Shown: in pieces, positions 7,396 to 14,558 of the stretch | How the letters are laid out: every line of letters begins with the position of its first letter | Numbering within the stretch: the first letter of the stretch is position 1 | Assembly: GCA_043736395.1 (NCBI GenBank) | Contig: JAYTCQ010000247.1 | Location: 1 to 25,308, forward strand | Length of the DNA stretch: 25,308 nucleotides | Source: JAFDVL01 sp043736395 | GTDB lineage: Bacteria; Acidobacteriota; Blastocatellia; RBC074 | Direction of reading: 5' to 3' | Translations under genes and position numbers: made by a program | Notes under the pieces: generated by a model | Told to the model about the DNA's origin: nothing | The model's input: the letters and a program-made list of their open reading frames with translations, nothing else | Database searches by the model: none

Positions 7396-8859
7396 GTGGA
7401 AACGCAAACCAATTCATTCGCCAATCTCATTGCCGCAAATCAAAAGCCATTCGATTCATTCGCCCATTTATTTTCCAGCGACATTCCGCCAGGCTTTTCC
7501 GCGTACCGACCACCAACCACCGATCACCGCCCACCCTCGGCGGTCGCCGCCGCGATGATGATGCAAACCGGCGTGACGTATGGAAGCTGGCAAACAGAGA
7601 TCACACAGCGGCGCAATGAAACCGGCAGTGATAGTCTGTTTTCGGGTAACTATCATTGGAGCGTTCCCATCGTTGGATTGCCCGGACGCGCCGGACATGA
7701 TTTCGGGTTAGCCTTGTCCTACGATTCGCGCGTCTGGGTGAAAACATCCGGTGGCATGATCCTCAACGGCAATGATTATTTATTGGGGAATCCGGGAACG
7801 GGATTTAATGTGGGCTTACCCGTGATGGATCCCGCGCTGCATTATGCTCGCAGCGGAGCCACGGCCTATACGCTTATGATGCCGTCAGGAAAAGCGCTTG
7901 AATTGATTCGGCGCGGCGGCAATACCGCGTTTCAGATTTACGAATCGCAGGATGGATCATTGCTGCGGATGTCCGTTAGCGCGGATCGGCGTCTTTATTT
8001 TCCGAACGGCACACGCATGATTTTTAACGGCAATGGACAATGCCTGGAAATTCAGGATCGCAATGGCAATCTGATTATCGCCGCTTATGATGCGCCGGGC
8101 GGAAATTTGTCAAAAGTGACTGATACGCTGGGACGTGAAATTAATTTTGTCTACAACGCTTATTTTCAGATTTCAGACATTACGCAATCCCGCCGCGATG
8201 AAAATAATCTTGAGGTCACGGTGACGTTAGCGCAGTTCGGTTATGTTGATGTTCCGGTCAAAACGAACTTTAGCGGCACTTATACTTCCATTCCCCAGAA
8301 TTCTTTGCTGCCGGTGCTGAAAACCGTCCAATTGGCAAGCGGCTCGGTGTATAGCTTTGAGTATAATTCCTACGCGCAGGTACGATTAATTCATCATCTG
8401 GCTCCGCTGACGACGAATTCAAATCCCAATAATTTAAGCACGGATTATCGGCTGCTGTCCGCGACTTCATATAATCTTCCCAGCGTGACGACACCCGGGG
8501 TCAACACCCCGCAAACCGATTGTCCGCGTTTCACCAAACGTCTCGATGACGCGGCGGATTGGGCGAGCGGTGTGACGACGAATTACTTACGCAGTGGCAA
8601 TTACGGCGAAGTCACCGCGCCGAACGGGACGAAAACACGAGAATATTATCAGCTCGCGACGTCAAACCCTGAGTCGTGGCTGGATGGACTGGTTTTCAAA
8701 ACAGAACTCAGCGATGCTGGCACGAACATCAAGCGTACCACCTTAACGACGTGGGAATCGGGGGGCGCAACCACTTGGGGCCCGCGTGTCGTGAACGCGA
8801 CGGTGACGGATAATGAAAATAATAGCTCGCGGTATTCGGAATATGAATATGGCAGCTAA
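7396..8859 (+). CDS. RHS gene segment 1: N-terminal RHS region
   Basis: Open frame of 487 codons carrying the first part of the RHS body: 'SDSLFSGNYHWSVPIVGLPG', a hydrophobic beta-rich domain ('GLALSYDSRVWVK') and the first YD-like units ('YFPNGTRMIFNGNGQCLEIQDRNGN' region). It lacks its own signal peptide; that is encoded upstream in another frame (about 7030-7130). The GTG at 7396 is only where the frame happens to open and is probably not used. The frame closes at TAA 8857-8859 in the middle of a repeat ('YSEYEYGS'), and the homologous reading continues in another frame. It is a piece of the broken RHS gene, not an independent gene. Confidence 0.6.
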   Translation: METQTNSFANLIAANQKPFDSFAHLFSSDIPPGFSAYRPPTTDHRPPSAVAAAMMMQTGVTYGSWQTEITQRRNETGSDSLFSGNYHWSVPIVGLPGRAGHDFGLALSYDSRVWVKTSGGMILNGNDYLLGNPGTGFNVGLPVMDPALHYARSGATAYTLMMPSGKALELIRRGGNTAFQIYESQDGSLLRMSVSADRRLYFPNGTRMIFNGNGQCLEIQDRNGNLIIAAYDAPGGNLSKVTDTLGREINFVYNAYFQISDITQSRRDENNLEVTVTLAQFGYVDVPVKTNFSGTYTSIPQNSLLPVLKTVQLASGSVYSFEYNSYAQVRLIHHLAPLTTNSNPNNLSTDYRLLSATSYNLPSVTTPGVNTPQTDCPRFTKRLDDAADWASGVTTNYLRSGNYGEVTAPNGTKTREYYQLATSNPESWLDGLVFKTELSDAGTNIKRTTLTTWESGGATTWGPRVVNATVTDNENNSSRYSEYEYGS

Positions 8860-10288
8860 TTTACCTATCACCAGTAAGACCTGGAAAGTAGTCGGTTCCA
8901 CGATGACAATGTTACAGCTAACGACCACGAGTTATTTGCTGAATTCAACCTACATCACTGGGCCGAACCCAACTACGACGCGCTGGATTGCCGGGTTACC
9001 ATCTGAAGTCATCAGTATGGTTCCGAATGACGCAGCCGGAACTTCTTTCACTACGCTGTCGCGGACAACCTATGGATATGATCAAACCACGCTGACAGCT
9101 ACGAGCAGCGGCACGCTCAGCAATCACAATTCGGCGGCGTTTCCGACGACGTTTACCGCGCGAGGAAACCTGACGAATGCGACCACGTGGGACACCGTGA
9201 ATGCGGGGAATTCAATCTCTACGACCACCAAATACAACACGACCGGCTCACCGATTGAGCAATCGCTTCCGGACAATAATTTGACTGGACGTAAGGCTTT
9301 GATCGCTTATGATGATTCGTTCTCAGATGCCACAACCATCAACAACACCTTTGCCTATCCCACGACAGTGACTGATCCTGACGGAAATATTGCGACGGTC
9401 AAATATCGTCACGACCTCGGTGCCGTGACGCGGACGCAGGACGCAAAAATGCTGACGGCGGACAACACCAAAGGCATTATCACCAAATACGATCTGGTCG
9501 GACGAGTCACGCGGGTAATAAATCAATTCACGAGTGGTTACACCCGCTACACTTACGACACTTCATTGTACTGGGCGAATACCTTTAACAGCACGCAAGT
9601 TGTGGCTGACCCTCTGGTGGATGACCTTGCCAATGAGTTCTACAACGGAACGATTTTGGATGGACATGGGCGACCCAGAGCAACCTTTTCTGACCACCCC
9701 GGTAGTATTGGGAAACTACGTTCGCAATATAGTATTTACAATAATATGGGGCAACTCGTTCAAACTTCTAACCCGACTGAAGTTGACGTAAATTGGTTGC
9801 CTGCCGGAGATGACGTGGCAGGTTACATCTGGTCGCAGCAGACGTATGATTACAAAGGACGCCCCCTTGTCACGACGCATCAGGACAATTCAACGATGAC
9901 GTATGAATACGGCGGCTGCGGCTGTACCGGAGAAGCGACCGTCACGATTACAGATGAAGTCGGTCGCAAGACGCGGCAGACCAGCGATGCCGTTCTGGAT
10001 AACGCGATGCAAGTGGATAAAACCGAAGTGCTGAATATGTTTAGTACGACTGTTTATTCCACAACGGCGAGGGTGACGAAACCACTTGAGCGCAAATCCT
10101 ACACGCTGCAAGCCGCCGGAGAATTACTGGATTATTCCGCGTGTCCGGCTGGTAATTGCAATTCGGCGACGAAACAGCAAACGACGACGACCTTTGATGG
10201 CTATGGACGCACCGTCCAAAACAAGCACCGCAACAATCCGGCGCGACGCCATACACAGCTTTGGAATATTACAACGACGGTTCTCTGA
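8813..10288 (+). CDS. RHS gene segment 2: central YD repeats
   Basis: 491 codons, of which the part from about 8915 reads convincingly as RHS: 'TTTSYLLNSTYITGPN', 'YDLVGRVTRVINQF', 'YTRYTYDTS', 'YDYKGRPLVTTHQDN' and 'YEYGGCGCTGE'. The CGC pair within 'GGCGCTG' is characteristic of acidobacterial RHS proteins. The first 15 or so codons overlap segment 1 and are out of register. The last 16 codons (after 'VQNKHRNN') are also out of register: moving by one base near 10240 gives 'GATPYTALEYYNDGSLKK', which continues smoothly into segment 3. It has no start signal of its own. Confidence 0.6.
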   Translation: MKIIARGIRNMNMAANLPITSKTWKVVGSTMTMLQLTTTSYLLNSTYITGPNPTTTRWIAGLPSEVISMVPNDAAGTSFTTLSRTTYGYDQTTLTATSSGTLSNHNSAAFPTTFTARGNLTNATTWDTVNAGNSISTTTKYNTTGSPIEQSLPDNNLTGRKALIAYDDSFSDATTINNTFAYPTTVTDPDGNIATVKYRHDLGAVTRTQDAKMLTADNTKGIITKYDLVGRVTRVINQFTSGYTRYTYDTSLYWANTFNSTQVVADPLVDDLANEFYNGTILDGHGRPRATFSDHPGSIGKLRSQYSIYNNMGQLVQTSNPTEVDVNWLPAGDDVAGYIWSQQTYDYKGRPLVTTHQDNSTMTYEYGGCGCTGEATVTITDEVGRKTRQTSDAVLDNAMQVDKTEVLNMFSTTVYSTTARVTKPLERKSYTLQAAGELLDYSACPAGNCNSATKQQTTTTFDGYGRTVQNKHRNNPARRHTQLWNITTTVL

Positions 10289-12531
10289 AGAAATCTACCG
10301 ATGCGCGAGGTGCGAATGCGACGCTGCTTTACAATGCGCGTGGACTGACGACAAATATCAATTACGGGACTCCTCCGAGTGGTGTCGAGGCGACGCCGAA
10401 TGTCAGTTTTTCGTTTGATTCAAACGGCAATCGCCTGACGATGACGGACGGGATGGGCACGGCGAATTATGCCTATGACACGCTCAGCCGCCTGACTTCG
10501 GAATCGCGCACGCTGACAGGGTTGTCAGGTAGTTTTGCCATCAACTATGAGTATTATCAGTCAACCGGGCAACTCAAGAAAATCACTGATCCCGCAGGCG
10601 ATAGTATAAATTATGCCTACGACTTGACCGGACGCGCGACGAATATTACCGGCTCGCCTTTTGGAGGCGTCACCAATTACGCCACAAGCATCAGCTATCG
10701 CGCGTCGGGCGCAACCAAGGCCATGACCAGTTCCGTCAATGGCGTCAGTCCAGTTGCTGTTACGATGGACTATGATGCTTCCATGCGCGTCAAAAATCTT
10801 CAGGCTGGAGCTGTCAATGTAAATTATTCGTATTTTGCCGACGATAAGTTATATTCTGCCACCAATCCGAACAATGTTTTATTGAATCGTACGTTTAGTT
10901 ACTATGATCCGAAAGGAAGGATGGTCAATTCGGGTGCGAGTGGTGATCCGAATGCCATCCAGTTTACGATGAATTATTACTATAACGAGTTCGATAATAT
11001 GACGGCGAGGACGGGAAGGTATTGGTGGATGACTGCTAACACCGGACTTGGGAATTCGGCGGAATATACCAACCATAAAATGACGGGCGGGAATCAGGGA
11101 ACAGAGGTGTATGACACCGAAGGTAATATGGTCACGACCACTGTGGGGACGACCCAGACGGCAGGGCCGAATAAATACGATGTAGCAGGACGTGTCATCA
11201 GCACGAATCCGGATGGACTTCAGACCCATTATTTTGATGGTGATGGGAATGTTGTAAAAATAAGCAATGCGAACGTTCCATCGCAGTATATTATTATTTC
11301 CCGTGTGATTGGCGGACGACCCTATACAATCTTAAATAATTCAGGGGCAAAATTGGAAACCTCCGTCTTTGGGAATGGACAAATCCTGGCGCGTCAGGTC
11401 ACCGCGCTGTTGAATCAGGCAACGGGGATAGCCGCGCCAGGGGTTGAGTTTTTCCATCGTGATCCGCACGGAACGATTGATTTCTCAAAGCAAATTAAAT
11501 GGATTGACCCGATGGGCGTGACGGGATTCACGCAGACGGCGGCGGGGATTGCCGCGTATCAAGGGAGCTACAATCCGGCTACGGGCAACACTTCGTACAA
11601 TGGATATACGGGGCTGGGCAATGCGACCAACTCGAATCCCTCGCAAATGGTGACCTGTAAAGACGGCTATGTGACTGTGGATTGCAACTCTTTTTTCAAT
11701 GGCATCCGCAATGGACAGTATTCGCACATCTGGTTTAGAACGCAGGGACTGCTTGGCTTCGATGAACACACCACGCAACTGGCTACTTCATTTGGCGCGG
11801 CAGCGACTACTCGCAATGGACAACCGACAGGCGGGGGTACAAGGACTACGCGTTGGCGCAACGTTATTCCTGGGCAGTCTGATGTTGTACCTAAGTTTGA
11901 AGATACAGTTAGTGAAGATGGGTTAATTATCCATGGGCTTTATGATGCCTCCCAATTTGAGGCAGGTGTATCAGATTATTCTGTTCTGGATGTGGATGGT
12001 TTACTACCTAAGGTATCTGGAACGAAAGAACAACTTGAAACGTTTAAGTTAGTTCAGACAGAATTTCTTAATCGGTTAAAGAACCCAACTTGCGCATCAA
12101 TATTTGGCGGAGAGAAAAAAGCATTAAAGCGCTTCAAGAAATTTTCCATTGATTTTGCGAAATTGGACGCTGAAACTAATATGCAGATAAAGAAAAACAA
12201 AATAACAATTAATACTGATGGAGCCTTTTTCACATCTCCTGATAATTTACCCAATGTGGTAATTACTTATGACAGAATGGAGCCATATACCGTATCCGAT
12301 GGGTTTGGAGGCGAGATAAAAGGGGTCGCACGCCCGACAAAGATGTTTCGTTTTGGTATTATTGAAGCTGGTGCATTTGGCCTCTTTCATGAGTTAGGCC
12401 ATAAATCCAAGATTTATGGTAAGTACAACAAGGATGGGAATGACCCCATTGCCAATGGAATAAATAGCTCAAAGATTTATGATGCTTGCTTTGCTGGTGA
12501 GGGGGTAGAATATGGAATGTTTAGAAAATAA
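10261..12531 (+). CDS. RHS gene segment 3: C-terminal YD repeats plus metallopeptidase-like tip
   Basis: 756 codons. Residues 1 to about 380 hold YD repeats ('YNARGLTTNINYG', 'YAYDTLSRLTSESRTL', 'YDVAGRVISTNPDG'). Next come the RHS end motifs 'EFFHRDPHGTIDFSK' and 'WIDPMGVTGFTQTAAG', a short Cys-containing region ('CKDGYVTVDCNSFFNG') and, from about 11880, a separate AT-rich C-terminal domain ending with HELGHK, 'GNDPIANGINSSKI' and 'ACF'. The TTG at 10261 is where the frame opens; homology continues upstream in the previous frame. The tip is the variable, potentially toxic part of such proteins. Because of the upstream frame breaks, the full protein is probably not made in this genome copy unless the breaks are sequence errors. 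Confidence 0.7.
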   Translation: MEYYNDGSLKKSTDARGANATLLYNARGLTTNINYGTPPSGVEATPNVSFSFDSNGNRLTMTDGMGTANYAYDTLSRLTSESRTLTGLSGSFAINYEYYQSTGQLKKITDPAGDSINYAYDLTGRATNITGSPFGGVTNYATSISYRASGATKAMTSSVNGVSPVAVTMDYDASMRVKNLQAGAVNVNYSYFADDKLYSATNPNNVLLNRTFSYYDPKGRMVNSGASGDPNAIQFTMNYYYNEFDNMTARTGRYWWMTANTGLGNSAEYTNHKMTGGNQGTEVYDTEGNMVTTTVGTTQTAGPNKYDVAGRVISTNPDGLQTHYFDGDGNVVKISNANVPSQYIIISRVIGGRPYTILNNSGAKLETSVFGNGQILARQVTALLNQATGIAAPGVEFFHRDPHGTIDFSKQIKWIDPMGVTGFTQTAAGIAAYQGSYNPATGNTSYNGYTGLGNATNSNPSQMVTCKDGYVTVDCNSFFNGIRNGQYSHIWFRTQGLLGFDEHTTQLATSFGAAATTRNGQPTGGGTRTTRWRNVIPGQSDVVPKFEDTVSEDGLIIHGLYDASQFEAGVSDYSVLDVDGLLPKVSGTKEQLETFKLVQTEFLNRLKNPTCASIFGGEKKALKRFKKFSIDFAKLDAETNMQIKKNKITINTDGAFFTSPDNLPNVVITYDRMEPYTVSDGFGGEIKGVARPTKMFRFGIIEAGAFGLFHELGHKSKIYGKYNKDGNDPIANGINSSKIYDACFAGEGVEYGMFRK
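11880..12531 (+). other. Candidate toxin tip of the RHS protein: HELGH metallopeptidase-like domain
   Basis: The last 217 codons or so differ from the RHS body: AT-rich codons replace the GC-rich ones, and YD repeats stop. The zinc-metallopeptidase-type motif H-E-L-G-H is encoded at 12388-12402, in 'FGLFHELGHKSKIYG'. A third ligand could be an Asp or His after it but is not certain. The closing segment 'NGINSSKIYDACF' resembles the ends of other acidobacterial RHS proteins with a central HELGH, as far as I recall the family. Function as a peptidase toxin is inference. Confidence 0.55.
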
Positions 12532-12565
12532 ATATTGAGAAATCATTATTGAAGTGCATAACTAG

Positions 12566-12588
12566 GTAAGTATTGGATACATACTTAC
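12566..12588. repeat. Short perfect hairpin between RHS tip and downstream gene
   Basis: Arms 12566-12573 and 12581-12588 (GTAAGTAT and its complement) flank a seven-base loop 35 bases after the RHS stop. A T-rich but interrupted stretch follows (12591-12602). It could be a weak terminator or a processing site between the RHS gene and the secreted orphan. The spacing still allows co-transcription. Confidence 0.45.
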
Positions 12589-12622
12589 TGTCTTTACTTT
12601 TTAATACAAAAGAGATGATCGA

Positions 12623-13291
12623 ATGAAGATAAGAACGATAATTTTAAATCAAGCATTAATCATTGGGTTATTAATTGTTTGCTTATGCGGGTACCCATTA
12701 ATGAATACTTCTGCAAAAGTAATAAATGTCAATGATTTGCTTATTGGCTTCAGTCATTCTGATTCTATTAAAGTAATGAGTAAAGTATTACAGGTTAGTT
12801 GGTGCTCTAAATCTAATCTAAAAATGGATTTAGAACTCAAGTTTTTTAACGATGGCGATACTCCGGTAATTATCTCAAAAAATAGTGGAATGATTATTCC
12901 TAGATTTATTATTCAGTCCACGCTTAATGACGATAGGCGCAAAATAATTATTGATGCAACGCAAACACCCAACATCTCGAATCTAATTTCAATGCGTGTA
13001 AATGATTTTAATTCCTTAAATGATTTTATAATTATTGAACCGAAGAATTACTATGTGACAAATAAAACCATCTACGCTTCTCTCGGAAAAAAATCTGCTG
13101 AGAAAATAGTAGAAAAAAAGAATATATCACTAATAACGTATTCAAGAATGTGGTTTGATGCTGATGCGTTGATAGCACCGCTTCGTAGTAAGTGGTTGCA
13201 TAAAGGCTTTCTGTGGTCTGAAAGCCTAATTGCAGCCCCTGCCCCCTTAGTGGTGTCTGATGCAAAAACTAATTTATCAACCTGTAATTAA
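12623..13291 (+). CDS. Secreted orphan protein, candidate immunity partner of the RHS tip
   Basis: 222 residues from ATG 12623, with a weak AGAG ribosome site. The N-terminus is a signal peptide or membrane anchor (hydrophobic residues about 9-24, 'ALIIGLLIVCLCGYPL'); a Cys at 21 could allow lipidation, but the lipobox is poor. The rest is an Ile/Asn/Lys-rich beta-type sequence with 'LELKFFNDGDTPVIISKN', reminiscent of beta-sandwich folds. I do not recognise a family. It is strongly AT-rich, like the RHS tip and unlike the flanking genes, and follows that tip by 92 bases on the same strand. That is the usual place for an immunity gene, and an exported location would suit a toxin acting in the periplasm. 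The immunity role is inference; a recently acquired orphan is the alternative. Confidence 0.6.
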   Translation: MKIRTIILNQALIIGLLIVCLCGYPLMNTSAKVINVNDLLIGFSHSDSIKVMSKVLQVSWCSKSNLKMDLELKFFNDGDTPVIISKNSGMIIPRFIIQSTLNDDRRKIIIDATQTPNISNLISMRVNDFNSLNDFIIIEPKNYYVTNKTIYASLGKKSAEKIVEKKNISLITYSRMWFDADALIAPLRSKWLHKGFLWSESLIAAPAPLVVSDAKTNLSTCN

Positions 13292-13335
13292 GCTATGCAC
13301 GAAGCTCGTGATTGAATAAATAATTGAGTACCTAA

Positions 13336-13412
13336 GAGCCTGTAACAGAATGAAAGCGCATCTGCCAAAATATGGCATTTTAGCCCCACATTATTCTTTT
13401 TGTTACACGCTC
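13336..13412. mobile_element. 77-base MITE-like foldback with TAA target duplication
   Basis: Terminal arms 13336-13347 (GAGCCTGTAACA) and 13401-13412 are inverted with 11 of 12 positions matching, and similarity continues imperfectly inward (AGAATGAA against TTATTCTT). TAA occurs directly on both sides (13333-13335 and 13413-13415), as expected of a short target duplication. It encodes nothing. It looks like a non-autonomous derivative of an insertion sequence; the parent family is not identified. Its right end coincides with the stop region of the acs-like fragment. Confidence 0.6.
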
Positions 13413-13615
13413 TAAGTGATCTTTTGATGACTCTGCTCATGGGTTTCTCTTAATTTCTCCAACACCGAAAAATCTTCCAGTGTCGTCGTATCGCCTGACA
13501 CTTTTCCTCCGTCGGCGAGTTCTCGCAATAGCCTGCTGATAATTTTTCCTGCTCTGGTTTTCGGTAAGGTATCCGTGAAGCGGATGTTGTCAGGTTTGGC
13601 GTTGGCTCCGGGCAA
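13412..13615 (-). pseudogene. 3' fragment of a second acetyl-CoA synthetase gene
   Basis: Read on the minus strand, residues 6-57 match the last part of the intact acetyl-CoA synthetase at 14559-16508 at 47 of 52 positions, including 'LPKTRAGKI' with the regulatory lysine context and 'VSGDTTTLEDFSVLEKLRE'. At DNA level 13467-13511 differs from 14593-14637 at one base in 45. Everything upstream of 'AKPD' is missing: similarity ends at about 13600, beside a foldback repeat (13622-13741). The C-terminal tail past 'RE' differs and runs to a stop at the MITE border. It cannot encode an active enzyme. It is probably the remnant of a duplicated or older acs copy truncated by rearrangement. Confidence 0.8.
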
Positions 13616-13621
13616 AAGTAG

Positions 13622-13741
13622 GGCAAACTTTCCAGTTTGCCTGATGGCAGCCGCTTTCGATGAAATCAGGTCAGCTACGACATTCTATAGTTGTTCTCAA
13701 AATTGTCAGTGATGGAAAGACGCAAACTGGAAAGTTTACGC
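13622..13741. repeat. Inverted pair of palindromic units related to GCAAACTTTCCAGTTTGC
   Basis: The unit at 13623-13640 is itself a perfect palindrome with seven-base arms around TTCC. A second, inverted unit lies at 13722-13741 (CGCAAACTGG then AAAGTTTACG). The two face each other across about 80 bases with no gene between them. They look like dispersed REP-type repeats, and they mark the point where the acs fragment loses similarity to acs. Confidence 0.7.
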
Positions 13742-13763
13742 TTCAACAACCTAAAAATCATGG

Positions 13764-13793
13764 TTGCTGGGAAGTTATAACGTTTGTTATAAT
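13764..13793 (+). promoter_or_regulatory. Promoter and overlapping palindromic operator of the toxin-antitoxin module
   Basis: TATAAT at 13788-13793 is a perfect -10 hexamer, with TTGCTG at 13764-13769 as a weak -35 at 18-base spacing. The palindrome TTATAAC-GTTT-GTTATAA (13775-13792) overlaps the -10, the expected arrangement for autorepression by the antitoxin or the toxin-antitoxin complex. An AAGGAG ribosome site follows at 13805-13810, eight bases before ATG 13819. Confidence 0.65.
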
Positions 13794-13818
13794 TAATCTT
13801 TGAGAAGGAGAACATCAC

Positions 13819-14043
13819 ATGCAAACACTAAAGGTCACAGTCGTCGGGAATTCTGCCGGCGTCGTCCTGCCCAAAGAAATTTTAGAAAAACTCCGCGTCA
13901 GTAAGGGGGATTTACTCTACGCCGTCGAAACGAAAAACGGGATTGAACTCACAGCGTACAACCCTGCTTTCGCTGCGCAAATGGAAGCAGCGGAGCGTGT
14001 TATGCGAGAAGATAAAGATGTCCTTCGGAGGTTGGCAGAGTAG
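13819..14043 (+). CDS. AbrB/SpoVT-like antitoxin of a type II toxin-antitoxin module
   Basis: 74 residues. Residues 1-45 are a swapped-hairpin AbrB/MazE-type DNA-binding domain ('VTVVGNSAGVVLPKEILEKL', then 'KGDLLYAVETKNGIELT'). Residues 50-74 form a charged helix ('QMEAAERVMREDKDVLRRLAE'), the usual toxin-covering tail. It should bind the palindrome at 13775-13792 and neutralise the Doc-like toxin. The stop TAG (14041-14043) overlaps the GTG start of the toxin by one base, so translation is coupled. The strong ribosome site fits the excess of antitoxin such modules need. The length is normal for the family. Confidence 0.9.
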   Translation: MQTLKVTVVGNSAGVVLPKEILEKLRVSKGDLLYAVETKNGIELTAYNPAFAAQMEAAERVMREDKDVLRRLAE

Positions 14044-14438
14044 TGGCAAAGAAATTCACATGGCTCCTTCCAGCAACCGTCTACGCCATTCACGGGCGGC
14101 AAATTGCTGAACATGGCGGTGAAGCGGGATTGCGTGATGAAGGTTTATTGGAATCTGCTCTGGCGCGTCCGCAAAATCTTTTGGCATACGGAGAGCCTCG
14201 TCCCGATGTTGCCGCACTTGCGGCGGCGTATGCTTTTGGGCTGAGTAAAAATCATCCCTTTGTGGATGGAAATAAGCGCGTGGCTTATGTTGCCGCTCGC
14301 ACTTTTCTGCTCATCAATGGTTGGGACATTACGGCGACACAAGAAGAAAAATACCTCACCATGCTTTCGCTCGCCGAGGGTAACTTATCGGAAGGAGAGC
14401 TTACGGGCTGGATTCGGTTGCGGCTCACTCGGCTCTAA
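14043..14438 (+). CDS. doc: Doc-like (death-on-curing, Fic fold) toxin
   Basis: 131 residues from GTG 14043, a start set by the one-base overlap with the antitoxin stop. The Fic/Doc core motif is H-P-F-V-D-G-N-K-R (His71 to Arg79), in 'LSKNHPFVDGNKRVAYVAA'. As in Doc, and unlike canonical Fic AMP-transferases, the last Gly-x-x-Arg part of the motif is absent; this type is known to phosphorylate elongation factor Tu. An N-terminal 'YAIHGRQIAEHGGEAGLRDEG' and 'LESALARPQNLLAYG' match Doc family signatures. All catalytic residues I can identify are intact, so the toxin is probably active when free. The module sits between the acs fragment and intact acs, in the opposite direction to both. Confidence 0.92.
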   Translation: MAKKFTWLLPATVYAIHGRQIAEHGGEAGLRDEGLLESALARPQNLLAYGEPRPDVAALAAAYAFGLSKNHPFVDGNKRVAYVAARTFLLINGWDITATQEEKYLTMLSLAEGNLSEGELTGWIRLRLTRL

Positions 14439-14472
14439 TTTTTTCAGTCTGAGAATCCTCATCCTTGATCGC

Positions 14473-14556
14473 TCAGAGTTCGCGCTTCAGTGTGTGAACG
14501 CCTGCGAAGCGCGGCGTTCACACACTGAAGCTTGGACTCTAAACTAAGAACTCTGA
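14473..14556. repeat. Nested perfect palindrome between convergent doc and acs genes
   Basis: The inner arms 14484-14502 and 14513-14531 are exactly complementary over 19 bases around the loop TGCGAAGCGC. The outer arms 14473-14481 and 14548-14556 (TCAGAGTTC and its complement) are also perfect. The two genes converge here, so the structure could serve as a two-way terminator although T tracts are poor. The GCGAAGCGC loop and nested form are typical of REP elements. Confidence 0.8.
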
Positions 14557-14558
14557 AC

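Larger units (their letters stand above)
6994..12531 (+). pseudogene. RHS/YD-repeat surface protein gene, broken by several frameshifts
   Basis: One coding unit of about 1840 codons is spread over shifting frames. The start is ATG 6994, with GGAGA eight bases upstream, but that frame ends after 13 codons. Adding one base in the C8 tract (7007-7014) restores a good signal peptide (MQFLTPPRNSHARVV..., hydrophobic core, cleavage near 'VRAQA'). Further frame changes occur near 7390, between about 8813 and 8925, and near 10240. Joined, the product has a signal peptide, a Pro/Lys-rich linker, an RHS N-terminal region ('GNYHWSVPIVGLPG'), many YD repeats ('YDLVGRVTRV', 'YAYDTLSRLTSESRTL', 'YDVAGRVISTNPDG'), an acidobacterial-style RHS end ('DPHGTIDFSK', 'DPMGVTGFT') and a distinct C-terminal domain with HELGH. 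RHS proteins are exported polymorphic-toxin carriers or surface proteins. The neighbouring genes are intact, which favours real decay over poor sequence, but indel errors cannot be ruled out. Confidence 0.75.

Noticed and set aside
10879..11229. Open frame opposite the RHS repeats
   Set aside because: Low-information Arg/Ile-rich translation, an antisense shadow of YD repeats.
13412..13615. Functional small protein
   Set aside because: It is plainly the C-terminal end of acetyl-CoA synthetase without its catalytic parts.
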